Source: JALZAH01 sp051000755 (GTDB lineage: Bacteria; Actinomycetota; Acidimicrobiia; Acidimicrobiales; Palsa-688). Taken from it: a stretch of 13,921 nucleotides of DNA. The notes beneath the pieces are model-generated. The model saw only the letters and a list, made by a program, of their open reading frames with translations. It was not told the DNA's origin and made no database searches. Positions 1 to 9,633 of this stretch are shown here, in pieces (positions within the stretch are counted from its first letter, which is position 1; each line of letters begins with the position of its first letter). The stretch lies in assembly GCA_051000755.1 (NCBI GenBank), contig JBPCNZ010000158.1:1-13921 (forward strand), given 5' to 3'. The position numbers were made by a program, and so were the translations under genes.

Positions 1-457
1 CCCGACGGAAGTCCCGGCGTCGCCGTTCGGCTTTGGTCCGGGCGTCAAGGTTCGGGATGAAGTACCCGGCGGCGCCGAGCGCGACGGCGCCGAGGACGGG
101 GAGCTGCCAGCCGACCCAGAGCCCGGCGACGGCGACCACGACCGCGAAGGCGGGGCCGATCAGTAGCCCGGCAACACAGGCGGTCAGTTTCGAGCCGAGA
201 AGCGTGGCTGGGTTGATGGCGAGCGTCCGCAGATTCTGCCGTACCTGGCCGTTGGCGTACCGGTCGACGTCGCCCGTCCGGGCCAGGACCCGGCCGACCC
301 GCTCGTCGAGACTCTTCGCCCGCGGAGCGGGCGGTCCCGGGACCCGGTCCATTTCGGTCATGACCTCGGCCAGGGTCGGCTTGGCCGGGACGAGACCGCT
401 CAACAGCAGGCACAGGCCGACCCCGCCGAGCGCCCCGATCACCGCGAAGCCGATCAC
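1..457 (-). CDS. tadC: TadC-like type II secretion system F family protein (C-terminus beyond window edge)
   Basis: This is an inner-membrane platform protein of a Tad-type pilus/secretion machine, which would pair with TadB and the TadA ATPase. The reading frame is open for 152 codons from a GTG at 457 to the left edge, so only the N-terminal part is visible. It has a membrane segment at residues 2-24, a charged cytosolic stretch (about 25-80, including SLDERVGRVLARTGDVDRYA), and two close hydrophobic segments at about 88-133 followed by a basic run (KAERRRRDFRR). That order of hydrophobic pair and basic loop is usual for TadB/TadC proteins. The GTG overlaps the tadB stop as GTGA, and GAAGG lies 7 bases upstream, which supports this start. 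The family assignment rests on architecture and operon position; the T2SSF core itself is outside the window. Confidence 0.8.
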   Translation of the reverse strand, partial: MIGFAVIGALGGVGLCLLLSGLVPAKPTLAEVMTEMDRVPGPPAPRAKSLDERVGRVLARTGDVDRYANGQVRQNLRTLAINPATLLGSKLTACVAGLLIGPAFAVVVAVAGLWVGWQLPVLGAVALGAAGYFIPNLDARTKAERRRRDFRR

Positions 458-1308
458 GGGTTCACCTTCTCGGGTTGCATGGTGCGCTGCGGCGCCTCCA
501 GCCGGCTGAATCGGTCCATCAGCCACAGGCTGAACGCGAACACCCCGACGATCCCCGCGAACACGACCTGGCCGGTCGGGGTGCCGAACGGCGACAGGTA
601 GTCGTGGCGGAACACCAGCAAGTAGGTGGCGATCACCACGACGGCGCCGACGATCATGCGCCGCTGGCCGAGGATCTCGGCCCGTTTGGCTTCGACCTCG
701 AGGCGCATGTTGACCTCGGCCCGGGCGGAAACGGCCAGGGTGGACAGCAGGGTACGCATGTCCGCCCCTTTGCCTCGGGCGGCCAGCAGCAGGGCGATGA
801 CGATCGTGTCCCCGGTCGGATCGGCGACCTCCGCGGCGAAGGCCCGCAGCGCGGACTCGACCGCACCGGGTCTCGGGCGCCGCAGCCGGACGCAGAGTTG
901 GGCGACCTCGGTTCGGATCGCGGCGGGGGCGACGTGTTCGGTGGCGGCGACCGTGGTGGTCAAGCCGCTCCCCGCCGAGAACCCGTCTCTGAGCATTTCG
1001 GCCCACACGGCTAAGGCCTCGATCTTGTTCGTTCCGGCCCGCCGGGACCGCCGCGACGCGCCCAGCAGTCTGATGAAGAACCAGCCCACCACGACCCCGG
1101 TGGCGGCGCCGATCGCCCAGCGGGTCAGCAGCCAGCCGGCGACGGCGCCGACGGCGGCCAAGCCGAAGCGGACCCCCAGCCGGCGGTAGTCGACAGTCCG
1201 ATCGTGGCTTGGCCCCGGTCGAGGCTCAGAGGGGATTAGCCCCGAGACCACCAGGGCCACCCCGAGCGCCAAGAAGCCGCCGAGCAGAGCACCGAGGGCG
1301 CCGGTCAC
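454..1308 (-). CDS. tadB: TadB-like type II secretion system F family protein
   Basis: This is a membrane platform component of the Tad pilus assembly system, 284 residues. There are hydrophobic segments at about 3-24, 45-62 and 65-83, then a cytosolic T2SSF domain (about 95-215, including ALAVWAEMLRDGFSAGSGL and ARGKGADMRTLLSTLA), and two more membrane segments at about 218-233 and 248-265. That is the usual TadB layout. I chose the GTG at 1308 because GGAGG sits 8 bases upstream and it follows the tadA stop by one base. The frame is open further upstream, but that extension lies inside tadA and is low-complexity. The stop overlaps the tadC start. It is very likely cotranslated with tadA and tadC. 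TadB is preferred over TadC only by gene order. Confidence 0.85.
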   Translation of the reverse strand: MTGALGALLGGFLALGVALVVSGLIPSEPRPGPSHDRTVDYRRLGVRFGLAAVGAVAGWLLTRWAIGAATGVVVGWFFIRLLGASRRSRRAGTNKIEALAVWAEMLRDGFSAGSGLTTTVAATEHVAPAAIRTEVAQLCVRLRRPRPGAVESALRAFAAEVADPTGDTIVIALLLAARGKGADMRTLLSTLAVSARAEVNMRLEVEAKRAEILGQRRMIVGAVVVIATYLLVFRHDYLSPFGTPTGQVVFAGIVGVFAFSLWLMDRFSRLEAPQRTMQPEKVNP

Positions 1309-1309
1309 C

Positions 1310-2668
1310 TCACCAGCCTCCGATCCGATGGGTGTAGCCAACCGCGTCGAGGCGGGCCGCGGTGTGGGTGATGAACTGGGTCGACGGCACCGCCACCCCG
1401 TCGGGGCCCGGTGAGCACACCTCACTCGAGGTGACCTGGGTTCCGTCCCAGTTCCCCACCTCTCGAATCGACGCCACATACCGACGTTTGGCGGACCCGT
1501 CCGGGTTGCGGTCCGCCGTCACGTACACGACCAGATCCAAAGCATCGGCGATGACCCGGCCGGCCGCCTCCAGCGGCAACGTGACCGGCGGCTGGGAACA
1601 CAAGCTGATCAGCCGAGAAAAGGCATGGTCCGCCGAATAGGCGTGGTAAGTGCACATGCTGCCCTTGTTGCCCTGAGACATGGCATTGAGCAGCGCAGTG
1701 ACATCCGAGGGCCCGAGGACCTCGCCCAAGAGCACGCGGCCCGGGTTCATTCGCAGGCTGAGCCGGACCAGTTCGGCGAGCTCCACCGATCCTTTGCCCT
1801 CCGAGTTCGCTTTGCGGGTCTCGAGGGCGGCCACGTTTTGATGGCCGAACTCCGCGAGCTGGAGCTCGGGGGAGTCCTCGATCGTGGTCAGACGCTCATC
1901 GGACGGCGTCGACATCGCCATCGCCCGCAGCAGCGCCGTCTTGCCGGCGTCGGTGTCGCCGACGATCGCCACGCACAGCTTGGCGGCCACCGTGGCCCGC
2001 AACAAGTCATGGACCTCGTCGCTGATCGAACCGAGCCGGTTCAGCTCGTCCAAGTCGAGGAGCTTTTGCATGTGGTGCTGGCGGATGTTCAACAGCGGAC
2101 GGGGGGCGACACCGCGCTGTCCCCGCCCGCCCCACACCGCCGAAAGACGGAAACCGCCGTCGAGCTGGAACGACAGGAAGAACGCCTCCGGGTCGAAGCG
2201 TTGTTCGCTCGTCGCGCTCCCCCGCCTCGCCGTCGTCGAGATGTACTCGAGCATCTCGCGGTCACTGCGGAACAACGGTGGTACCTGGTGGCGGCGCCCG
2301 TCCGCCCGGGTCACCCACACCCGGTCGAAGCCGTTCATGTCGAGGTTCTCCCACGACGGGTCGGCGAACCACCGCTCCAGCGCCGCGCCGCTGTGCCACA
2401 TCTCCGCCGCTACGGCTGCCTCATACGCGATGCGCTCGTCGGGACCCAGCGGGTCTTTGCCTTCGACCAGGCGGTCCTTGTTCAACATGGTGACCACCTG
2501 GTTGAACGCGAACGTCGCGAACATCTCCCGGTCCGTGCCGGCCAGGACCGGCTCGCCGCGTGCCACCCTGGCCTGGTCGTCGGTGTCCATCTGGTCCGCT
2601 GCCGCGTCGACCAGCCGGGCCAGGGTCACCCTGTCCACCTCGGCTTCGTTACCGTCGGCCTGGCTCAT
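1310..2668 (-). CDS. tadA: TadA/CpaF-type secretion ATPase
   Basis: This is the cytoplasmic hexameric ATPase that powers Tad/Flp pilus assembly, 452 residues. The N-terminal part (1-200) is the helical and PAS-like CpaF region. The catalytic domain has a Walker A loop GDTDAGKT at 237-244, the Asp-box region TTIEDSPELQL at 261-271, the Walker B region RVLLGEVLGPSDVTALLNAM at 311-330, and the His-box segment GNKGSMCTYHA at 333-343. The Walker A reads GDTDAGKT instead of the commoner GGTGSGKT but keeps the Lys and Thr. The start is the ATG at 2668, which overlaps the cpaE stop as ATGA and has GGGAG 8 bases upstream. A much longer open frame upstream is a shadow of cpaE. It is translationally coupled to cpaE and tadB. 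Confidence 0.93.
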   Translation of the reverse strand: MSQADGNEAEVDRVTLARLVDAAADQMDTDDQARVARGEPVLAGTDREMFATFAFNQVVTMLNKDRLVEGKDPLGPDERIAYEAAVAAEMWHSGAALERWFADPSWENLDMNGFDRVWVTRADGRRHQVPPLFRSDREMLEYISTTARRGSATSEQRFDPEAFFLSFQLDGGFRLSAVWGGRGQRGVAPRPLLNIRQHHMQKLLDLDELNRLGSISDEVHDLLRATVAAKLCVAIVGDTDAGKTALLRAMAMSTPSDERLTTIEDSPELQLAEFGHQNVAALETRKANSEGKGSVELAELVRLSLRMNPGRVLLGEVLGPSDVTALLNAMSQGNKGSMCTYHAYSADHAFSRLISLCSQPPVTLPLEAAGRVIADALDLVVYVTADRNPDGSAKRRYVASIREVGNWDGTQVTSSEVCSPGPDGVAVPSTQFITHTAARLDAVGYTHRIGGW

Positions 2669-3432
2669 CGGCTCGCTCCCATCCGCCCGGTGTTCGCGAC
2701 GACCCTGGACCGGGCCGCTTCGCCCAGCGCCCGGCTGCGGGTCGCCAACTGTTCGGTCACCTTGCCCACCCCGGCCCGGTCCCTCTCCGGGATGCCGACT
2801 TTGACCGCGGCAACGATCTCGGGGCGAACCGGGATCGACGCCACCAGAGGCAACCGGATCTGTCCCGCTACTGCCCGGACGTCGTCGCCGACGACAACCA
2901 GCCCGAGGTGGGCGCCGTCCTGGGCGAGGGCGTCGGCCAGTGCCCGGGCGTGAAACACCCGGGCCGCGGTCTCCCCTTGGTCCCCGTCGGATCGGACGAC
3001 GACAAGGGTGACATCGGTGGTGACCGCCAACGACCACAGCAACGAAGACGGGCCGAGCAGCCCGCAATCGGCAATCAACACACCCGAACCTGAGCTCTGG
3101 CGGAGGGAGCGGACCAGCAGTGGGGTGAGCACCTTCGCCGCGCCGACCGCCTCGATGGCGTTCGACGGGCCAACCACCACCGGCACCCCCGACGGCGGGT
3201 GCTGGGCGTGCTGGGCCAACATCGACGATGTCACCTCCCCGGCCGTCGCCGCTGCCGCTGCCAGATCGACACCCCCCGGCTGCCATCGCAGCCCGCACAG
3301 GCCCGCGACCGTCCCGCCGGTCTGGGAGAGCTCGATCGCCGTCAACGGTTCACGCAAACCCATCCCCAACAGCAGCGAGGTGACCGTCGTTCCCGGCGAA
3401 CCCGACGCCGAGATCACCGCCACCGACTTCAC
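2665..3432 (-). CDS. cpaE: CpaE/TadZ-like ParA/MinD superfamily ATPase of the Tad cluster
   Basis: This 255-residue P-loop protein belongs to the MinD/ParA superfamily and in Tad loci is thought to place the pilus machine in the cell. Residues 3-20 (SVAVISASGSPGTTVTSL) form beta-1 and a P-loop that lacks both the signature and the usual catalytic lysines (SGSPGTT in place of GGxGKT). The Walker B-like strand VLIADCG is at 118-124, and VTLVVVRSDGDQ at 141-152 matches the following strand. It has no N-terminal receiver-like domain, which many CpaE proteins carry. The GTG at 3432 is the first usable start after an in-frame stop at 3487-3489, but no convincing ribosome binding site precedes it. 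The sequence just upstream belongs to the truncated GH65 gene, so the native leader appears lost at the breakpoint. Confidence 0.8.
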   Translation of the reverse strand: MKSVAVISASGSPGTTVTSLLLGMGLREPLTAIELSQTGGTVAGLCGLRWQPGGVDLAAAAATAGEVTSSMLAQHAQHPPSGVPVVVGPSNAIEAVGAAKVLTPLLVRSLRQSSGSGVLIADCGLLGPSSLLWSLAVTTDVTLVVVRSDGDQGETAARVFHARALADALAQDGAHLGLVVVGDDVRAVAGQIRLPLVASIPVRPEIVAAVKVGIPERDRAGVGKVTEQLATRSRALGEAARSRVVANTGRMGASR

Positions 3433-5167
3433 GGCGTTCGATGTTGAAGCGGTTCCACAGGCTGTTCCACGCGCCCTCGTGTCGCGTCAGTAGGCCCTGG
3501 AAGTCCTCGGCGCCGGCCACCGCGCTCCGGGCCTCCTCTCGGCTTTCCGAGATTGCTCGGTCCCTGGAGGTGTAAACAGCGACGACCTTCTCCACCGTGG
3601 CCGGGCGGCCTTCCTCCAGCTCGAATCTCAGCTCATGCGCGATGGACCCGGGCTCCTCGATCAGCCGCCGGTCGGCCTCGACCGTCCGGTTGTCGCGCCG
3701 GAGCCTGGTGCGGACCGCCAGGGCTATCCGCACGTGCGACTGGAGGGTTACGACCTGCAGGTCGACGGTCTCCTCGTCCGGCTGGGCCTGGCCCAACACC
3801 TGCAAGTGCCGGGGGTTCAGGTCTCGGTAGCGCTTGACGCCGGCGTTCACGACCCGCCCGTCCAGCCCCGAGCAGACCTGCAGCGTTCCCGACCAGTTCT
3901 CCGCCGTGAAGGTGGTCGCCAACCCGGCCAGATGCTCGTCCTTCATGCTGACGAAGCGACGCTGGGTCATCCTGGTACGCCGGCCGTCGGTGTCCTGCCA
4001 CGTGAGGTGCCGGGTGAGGGTGCCGTGGCGCATGTCCAGCTCGAAGCGGTGCTCGCTCACGTCGGCCGCCCCGGCGTCGAACCAGTCCCCGCCGGCCACA
4101 CGGAAGCGCAGGGGCAGCCAGTTGGGCAGGTTGACCAAGTCTTCGTTGTCGGTCGTTCTTCCGGCAATCTCGGTCTGCGCGCGGTCGTACAGGCCGGCGA
4201 CATACGTGCCCGGGTAGTTGACGTCGTCGGCTTCGGCCTCCGGCAGGGCGCCACGGGTCACGAGGTAGCCGTTGCCCAAGGCACACAGCGACTCACGAAG
4301 TCCTTGACGCGCGGGGTCGAAGCTGTCGTAGACGAGCGTCCAGGCGCTCGGCGGTGCCTGGGTGTGCCGGCGCCGCGTCTCCGCGGCCGCGCGCCGCTCC
4401 TCGAGGCGTCCTTCGGCCAGAGCCCGGAAGGAGACGTCGTCCAGGGTCGTCACGACCAGGTCCGCGCCGGCCTCGAGCAGCAGGTCGCGGTCGTCCAGTC
4501 GAGCCACCCCGAGCCCCGCCATCCCGGCCGCCTTCGCGGCCTGGATCCCGCTGCTGGCGTCCTCGGCGACCAAGCACTCTGCCGGGTTGACGCCCAGCTC
4601 CTGGGCGGCGGTCAGGAAGACTGTCGGGTCGGGTTTGCCCTTGGCGAAGTCGCGCCCGGAGATGTCGGCGTCGAACAGCTCGGCCAGCGTCATCCCCGCG
4701 TGAATGAAGTCGTAGTCGAGCCGCTGCTCAGCGGCGAAGAGGTCCAACCGGATCCGCTCCAGGAACAGCCCTGCGTTCTTGGACGACGACGCCGCCGCCA
4801 CCGGGATGCCCCGGGCCTTGACGGCCAGGATGAATCGCAGCGCATCCGGGAATGCCATGAAGCGCCCTTGTTCGATGAGCGTGATGACGTGCTCCTGCTT
4901 CGCCGCGGCGTACTGCTCGATGCGGGCGTCGATGTCGGGTACGCCGAAGTACTCCATCACTGCCCGGGCGCCGGCCATCCGCGGCATCCCCGCCATCACC
5001 TGCTGGTACACCGCTGGCGTGAAGCGCTCAGGGGTCCAGGTCGTCCGGTTCCGGATCTGCCGCCACTCGCCTTCCATCAGCGCCCTGAACGACTCCCGCC
5101 ATGCCAGCTCATGCGGCGAATCAACCAGCACGCCATCGACGTCGAAGATCGCACCGTGAAACGCCAT
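3350..5167 (-). CDS. Beta-phosphoglucomutase / GH65 phosphorylase fusion, truncated at the C-terminus
   Basis: Residues 1-250 are a HAD-family beta-phosphoglucomutase, which interconverts beta-glucose 1-phosphate and glucose 6-phosphate. FDVDGVLVD at 8-16 carries the nucleophile D9 and acid D11, AASSSKN at 125-131 is motif II, and GKPDP (177-181) with AEDASSGIQAAKAAGM (201-216) gives motifs III and IV. Residues 270-577 match the N-terminal beta-sandwich of GH65 disaccharide phosphorylases (FDPARQGLRESLCALGNGYL, NEDLVNLPNWLPLRFR). After LWNRFNIE (570-577) the similarity stops. The last 28 residues are cpaE DNA read in another frame. The GH65 helical barrel with its catalytic Glu is absent, so phosphorylase activity should be lost, while the HAD part may still work. 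Complete fusions of this kind run to about 1,000 residues. The ATG at 5167 has GGGAGA upstream. It is the last gene of the glp operon. Confidence 0.85.
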   Translation of the reverse strand: MAFHGAIFDVDGVLVDSPHELAWRESFRALMEGEWRQIRNRTTWTPERFTPAVYQQVMAGMPRMAGARAVMEYFGVPDIDARIEQYAAAKQEHVITLIEQGRFMAFPDALRFILAVKARGIPVAAASSSKNAGLFLERIRLDLFAAEQRLDYDFIHAGMTLAELFDADISGRDFAKGKPDPTVFLTAAQELGVNPAECLVAEDASSGIQAAKAAGMAGLGVARLDDRDLLLEAGADLVVTTLDDVSFRALAEGRLEERRAAAETRRRHTQAPPSAWTLVYDSFDPARQGLRESLCALGNGYLVTRGALPEAEADDVNYPGTYVAGLYDRAQTEIAGRTTDNEDLVNLPNWLPLRFRVAGGDWFDAGAADVSEHRFELDMRHGTLTRHLTWQDTDGRRTRMTQRRFVSMKDEHLAGLATTFTAENWSGTLQVCSGLDGRVVNAGVKRYRDLNPRHLQVLGQAQPDEETVDLQVVTLQSHVRIALAVRTRLRRDNRTVEADRRLIEEPGSIAHELRFELEEGRPATVEKVVAVYTSRDRAISESREEARSAVAGAEDFQGLLTRHEGAWNSLWNRFNIERREVGGGDLGVGFAGNDGHLAAVGDGFA

Positions 5168-5282
5168 CAGGGTCTCCCATCCGTCCGTCGCCGGGTCGAG
5201 CAGCGCGCGTGACTCCCTCGGAGCGCGTCGGACCGGGCCGCCGATTCCATCGCTGATCTCCTTCTCGCTGGCCGCCCGTCGC

Positions 5283-6995
5283 TCAGGTCGCGGCCGAGGC
5301 GCCGAGGCGGACCTCGGGTGCGCCGAGGCGGGCGGCGTCGGCGGTGTGGTCATCGGGCTGTGTTTGCGAGTCGCGTTCGGCCTTGACCCGCAGCCGGTAG
5401 TGCTGCACCTCGCGGTCGATTGCTTCCTGCGTCCATCCCAGGATGGGGGCGATCAGGTCGGCGACCTCGGCCGCGGCGGCGTCGCCGCGGTCGGGGACTT
5501 CGATGGAGATCCTGGTCCGGCGGGTGAGGACGTCGTCCAGGTGCAGGGCGCCTTCGTGGCTGGCCGCGTAATAGGCCTCGGCCTTGAGGTATTCGGGTGC
5601 GCTGGTCAGTGGTTCACCGAGTGCTGGCTGTTCGGTGATCAGGTCGAGCAGCTGCGAGGACAGGGTTCCGTACCGTCCCAGCAGATGCTCGATCGTGGAC
5701 ACGCTCAGTCCGGTGCGGTCGGCGGTGAGCTGGCGGGAGTTGTACGCGCCGAAGTAGCCGTCGGCTCCGACCAGCGGGACACGTTCGGTGCAGGACTCGG
5801 GGACGGTGCGTTCCATGCCGTGGACGGCGGCGTCGACAGCGTCCTTGCCCATCACCCGGTAGGTGGTGTACTTGCCGCCGGCGATGACGGTCAGCCCGCG
5901 CACCGGGCTGGACACGGCGTGCTCCCGGGACAGCTTGCTGGTGGCGTCGGATTCACCGGACAGCAACGGTCGCAGTCCCGCGTAGACCCCGACGACGTCT
6001 TCGCGGGTCAGCGGGTCCTGAAGCAGCGTGTTGGCGTGCTCGAGGAGGTAGTCGATGTCGGTTTGGCTGGCCGCGGGGTGGGCCAGGTCGAGGTTCCAGT
6101 CGGTGTCTGTGGTGCCGATGATCCAGTGGCTTCCCCACGGGATGATGAACAGCAGGCTCTTCTCGGTTTGGGTGATGATGCCGGTGGCGCTGTTGATCCG
6201 GTTGCGGGGAACGACGAGGTGGACACCCTTGGATGCCCGGACCTGGAACTGGCCCCTGCCGCCGACCATCTTCTGGATTTCGTCGGTCCACACCCCGGCG
6301 GCGTTGATGACCTCGCGAGCTCGGATGGCGAGCTCGTGTCCGGTTTCCAGGTCGGTGACCTTGACCCCGACGACCCGGTCACCTTCCCGGATGATCTCGG
6401 TGACGCGGGCGCTGTTGACGCACAACGCGCCGTAGCTGGCCGCGGTGCGCGAGAGCATCATGGTGTGCCGGGCGTCGTCGACCTGTCCCTCGTAGAACCG
6501 GATCGCACCGCGGATGGCCGACCTTTTCCCGGACGGGAAGGACTCCATCGTCTTCTTGCGGCTCAGGTGCCTGTGGTGGCCCGGCACCCCGCGTCCGGCG
6601 CCCATCAGGTCGTACACGCCGATGCCCATCCCGACGTAGCCGCGGTCGATCATCTTCTCCAGCGGGTAGATGAACGGCACGGGGCGGGCCAGGTGCGGGC
6701 ACAGCGTGCTGAGCACCAGGGTGCGTTCGCGCAGTGCCTCGAAGACGAGCGCGAAGTTGAACTGCTCCAGGTAGCGCAGGCCACCGTGGAAGAGCTTGGT
6801 GGAGCGGCTGGAGGTGCCGGCCGCGTAGTCGCGGGCCTCCACCAGCCCAACTTTCAGGCCTCGGGTGACCGCGTCAAGCGCGCACCCGGCGCCGACGACA
6901 CCACCGCCGATGACCAGGACGTCCAGCTCTTCTACGCCGAGTTTCTGCAGCGCGCCGTGACGGCCGGCCGGGCTGAGGGGTGCGGTGGCGCTCAC
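5283..6995 (-). CDS. glpD: Glycerol-3-phosphate dehydrogenase, FAD-dependent
   Basis: This is the membrane-associated FAD enzyme that oxidises glycerol 3-phosphate to dihydroxyacetone phosphate and passes electrons to the quinone pool. It is 570 residues, full length for actinobacterial GlpD. Residues 25-37 (DVLVIGGGVVGAG) are the FAD-binding Rossmann loop. SSRSTKLFHGGLRYLE (62-77) is the GlpD family signature, and GTTDTDW and GGKYTTYRVM lie in the catalytic domain. A C-terminal DAO_C domain follows (about 400-545), with a short polar tail rich in Asp, Arg and Ala. The GTG at 6995 has AAGGA about 9 bases upstream. It starts 25 bases after the glpX stop, so the two are probably cotranscribed. 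The product feeds DHAP to glycolysis or, with GlpX, to gluconeogenesis. Confidence 0.95.
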   Translation of the reverse strand: MSATAPLSPAGRHGALQKLGVEELDVLVIGGGVVGAGCALDAVTRGLKVGLVEARDYAAGTSSRSTKLFHGGLRYLEQFNFALVFEALRERTLVLSTLCPHLARPVPFIYPLEKMIDRGYVGMGIGVYDLMGAGRGVPGHHRHLSRKKTMESFPSGKRSAIRGAIRFYEGQVDDARHTMMLSRTAASYGALCVNSARVTEIIREGDRVVGVKVTDLETGHELAIRAREVINAAGVWTDEIQKMVGGRGQFQVRASKGVHLVVPRNRINSATGIITQTEKSLLFIIPWGSHWIIGTTDTDWNLDLAHPAASQTDIDYLLEHANTLLQDPLTREDVVGVYAGLRPLLSGESDATSKLSREHAVSSPVRGLTVIAGGKYTTYRVMGKDAVDAAVHGMERTVPESCTERVPLVGADGYFGAYNSRQLTADRTGLSVSTIEHLLGRYGTLSSQLLDLITEQPALGEPLTSAPEYLKAEAYYAASHEGALHLDDVLTRRTRISIEVPDRGDAAAAEVADLIAPILGWTQEAIDREVQHYRLRVKAERDSQTQPDDHTADAARLGAPEVRLGASAAT

Positions 6996-7020
6996 GTCAC
7001 TCGTTCCTTCGCATCGGACG

Positions 7021-8046
7021 TCAAATCCCAGCGGGCCAGCTGGCCCAGGGAGTGATCAGGTTGGAGCGGGCGCGGTCATGGCGGGTCTCGATGACGCGGA
7101 CCGCCCCGGAACGGGACCGCATCGACAGCGACTGGGTGGTGACCCGGTCGTGTTCGAAGCGGACACCGCGGAGCGGGGCACCGTCGGTGACCCCGGTCGC
7201 GGCGAAGAACACGTTGGCCCCGGAGACGAGGTCGGTGGTGGTCAGGACCCGGTCCAGGTCGTGCCCGAACTTCACCGCCGCGGTTCGCTCGCCCTCGTTT
7301 CGGGGGCAGAGCCGACCGAACATCGCCCCGCCGCTGCAGCGCAACGCACCGGCTGCGATCACCGCCTCGGGGGTGCCGCCGACGCCCATCAGGACATCCA
7401 CCCCGGAGCCGGGCTGTCCGACCGCGATCGCCCCGGCGACATCGCCGTCGAGCAGGAACTTGATCAATACCCCAGCGGCCCGGATCTCGGCGACCAGGTC
7501 GACGTGCCGGGGCCGGTCCAGCACGGCCACCGTCAGCTCGCCGGGCTGCTTGCCCAACGCGCGCGCCACTGCGGCCAGGATCTCTGGCACCGGTGCTGCG
7601 GGGTCGACCGAGTCGGCCGCGGCTGCTGGGACGACCAGTTTGTGCATGTAGACGCAGGGCCCCGGGTCGAACATCGTGCCCCGCTCGGACAGCCCGACCA
7701 CCGCCACCGCATCGGGCAGGCCCTTGGCCGCTGCTGTGGTCCCGTCGACCGGGTCGACGGCGATATCGACAGCCGGTTCGGAGCCGTTGCCGACCTGCTC
7801 GCCGTTGAACAGCATCGGGGCCTCGTCCTTCTCGCCCTCCCCGATCACGACCACGCCGCGCATGCCCACCGAGCCCAGCACCGGGCGCATCGCATCGACC
7901 GCAGCCTGGTCGACCTGCATCTTGTCGCCGCGCCCGACGTAGCGCGCCGACGAGATCGCCGCGGCCTCGGTGGCGCGGACCAGCTCCAGGGCCAGGTTGC
8001 GGTCCGGGTCGAGCAGCATCCCGGGCGAGGGGTCGGTGCCGCTCAC
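7021..8046 (-). CDS. glpX: Class II fructose-1,6-bisphosphatase
   Basis: This enzyme hydrolyses fructose 1,6-bisphosphate to fructose 6-phosphate, the committed step of gluconeogenesis, in the cytosol. It is 341 residues, the usual size. The metal and substrate motifs of class II FBPases are present: VVVIGEGEKDEAPMLFNGE (65-83), AVDPVDGTTAAAKG (96-109) and VLMGVGGTPEAVIAAGAL (218-235). The GTG start at 8046 has GGAGG 8 bases upstream, and that GGAGG lies inside a small hairpin (separate entry). The gene sits between glpK and glpD, which ties gluconeogenesis directly to growth on glycerol. In Actinobacteria GlpX is often the only FBPase, so this copy could be essential or a second one; the window cannot tell. 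Confidence 0.95.
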   Translation of the reverse strand: MSGTDPSPGMLLDPDRNLALELVRATEAAAISSARYVGRGDKMQVDQAAVDAMRPVLGSVGMRGVVVIGEGEKDEAPMLFNGEQVGNGSEPAVDIAVDPVDGTTAAAKGLPDAVAVVGLSERGTMFDPGPCVYMHKLVVPAAAADSVDPAAPVPEILAAVARALGKQPGELTVAVLDRPRHVDLVAEIRAAGVLIKFLLDGDVAGAIAVGQPGSGVDVLMGVGGTPEAVIAAGALRCSGGAMFGRLCPRNEGERTAAVKFGHDLDRVLTTTDLVSGANVFFAATGVTDGAPLRGVRFEHDRVTTQSLSMRSRSGAVRVIETRHDRARSNLITPWASWPAGI

Positions 8047-8050
8047 GAGA

Positions 8051-8067
8051 TCCGCCTCCGAGGCGGA
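8051..8067 (-). promoter_or_regulatory. Hairpin that covers the glpX ribosome binding site
   Basis: On the minus strand TCCGCCT, a CGG loop and AGGCGGA form a perfect 7-base-pair GC-rich stem with a 3-base loop. The glpX Shine-Dalgarno GGAGG (8059 to 8055) uses two loop bases and three stem bases, and the GTG start follows 8 bases later. In the mRNA this would compete with ribosome binding. No T-run follows, so it does not look like a terminator. The fold is seen in the sequence; its regulatory role is inferred. Confidence 0.5.
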
Positions 8068-8118
8068 GCTGCCCTAACCAGCGGGTTCGCATCCAGCATG
8101 GCGCTGTCCTTCGGTTGG

Positions 8119-9625
<1,507 letters not shown>

Positions 9626-9633
<8 letters not shown>

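Noticed and set aside
1625..2953. Long plus-strand open frame (442 codons) opposite tadA and cpaE
   Set aside because: Rich in Arg, His and Val with no domain; it mirrors real minus-strand genes in GC-rich DNA.
2669..3298. N-terminal extension of tadA of about 210 codons
   Set aside because: It overlaps cpaE in another frame, is Arg/Gly/Pro-rich, and the ATG at 2668 has a good ribosome binding site and the usual ATGA overlap.
3635..5212. Plus-strand open frame of 525 codons opposite the HAD/GH65 gene
   Set aside because: The minus strand carries clear HAD and GH65 motifs; the antisense frame has none and no ribosome binding site I could find.
5168..5353. 62-codon extension of the HAD/GH65 protein into the glpD end
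   Set aside because: Low-complexity Ala/Pro/Arg sequence; the HAD domain begins normally at the ATG at 5167 with GGGAGA upstream.
5346..7055. Plus-strand open frame of 569 codons opposite glpD
   Set aside because: Gly/Asp/Val-rich shadow of glpD codons with no recognisable fold.
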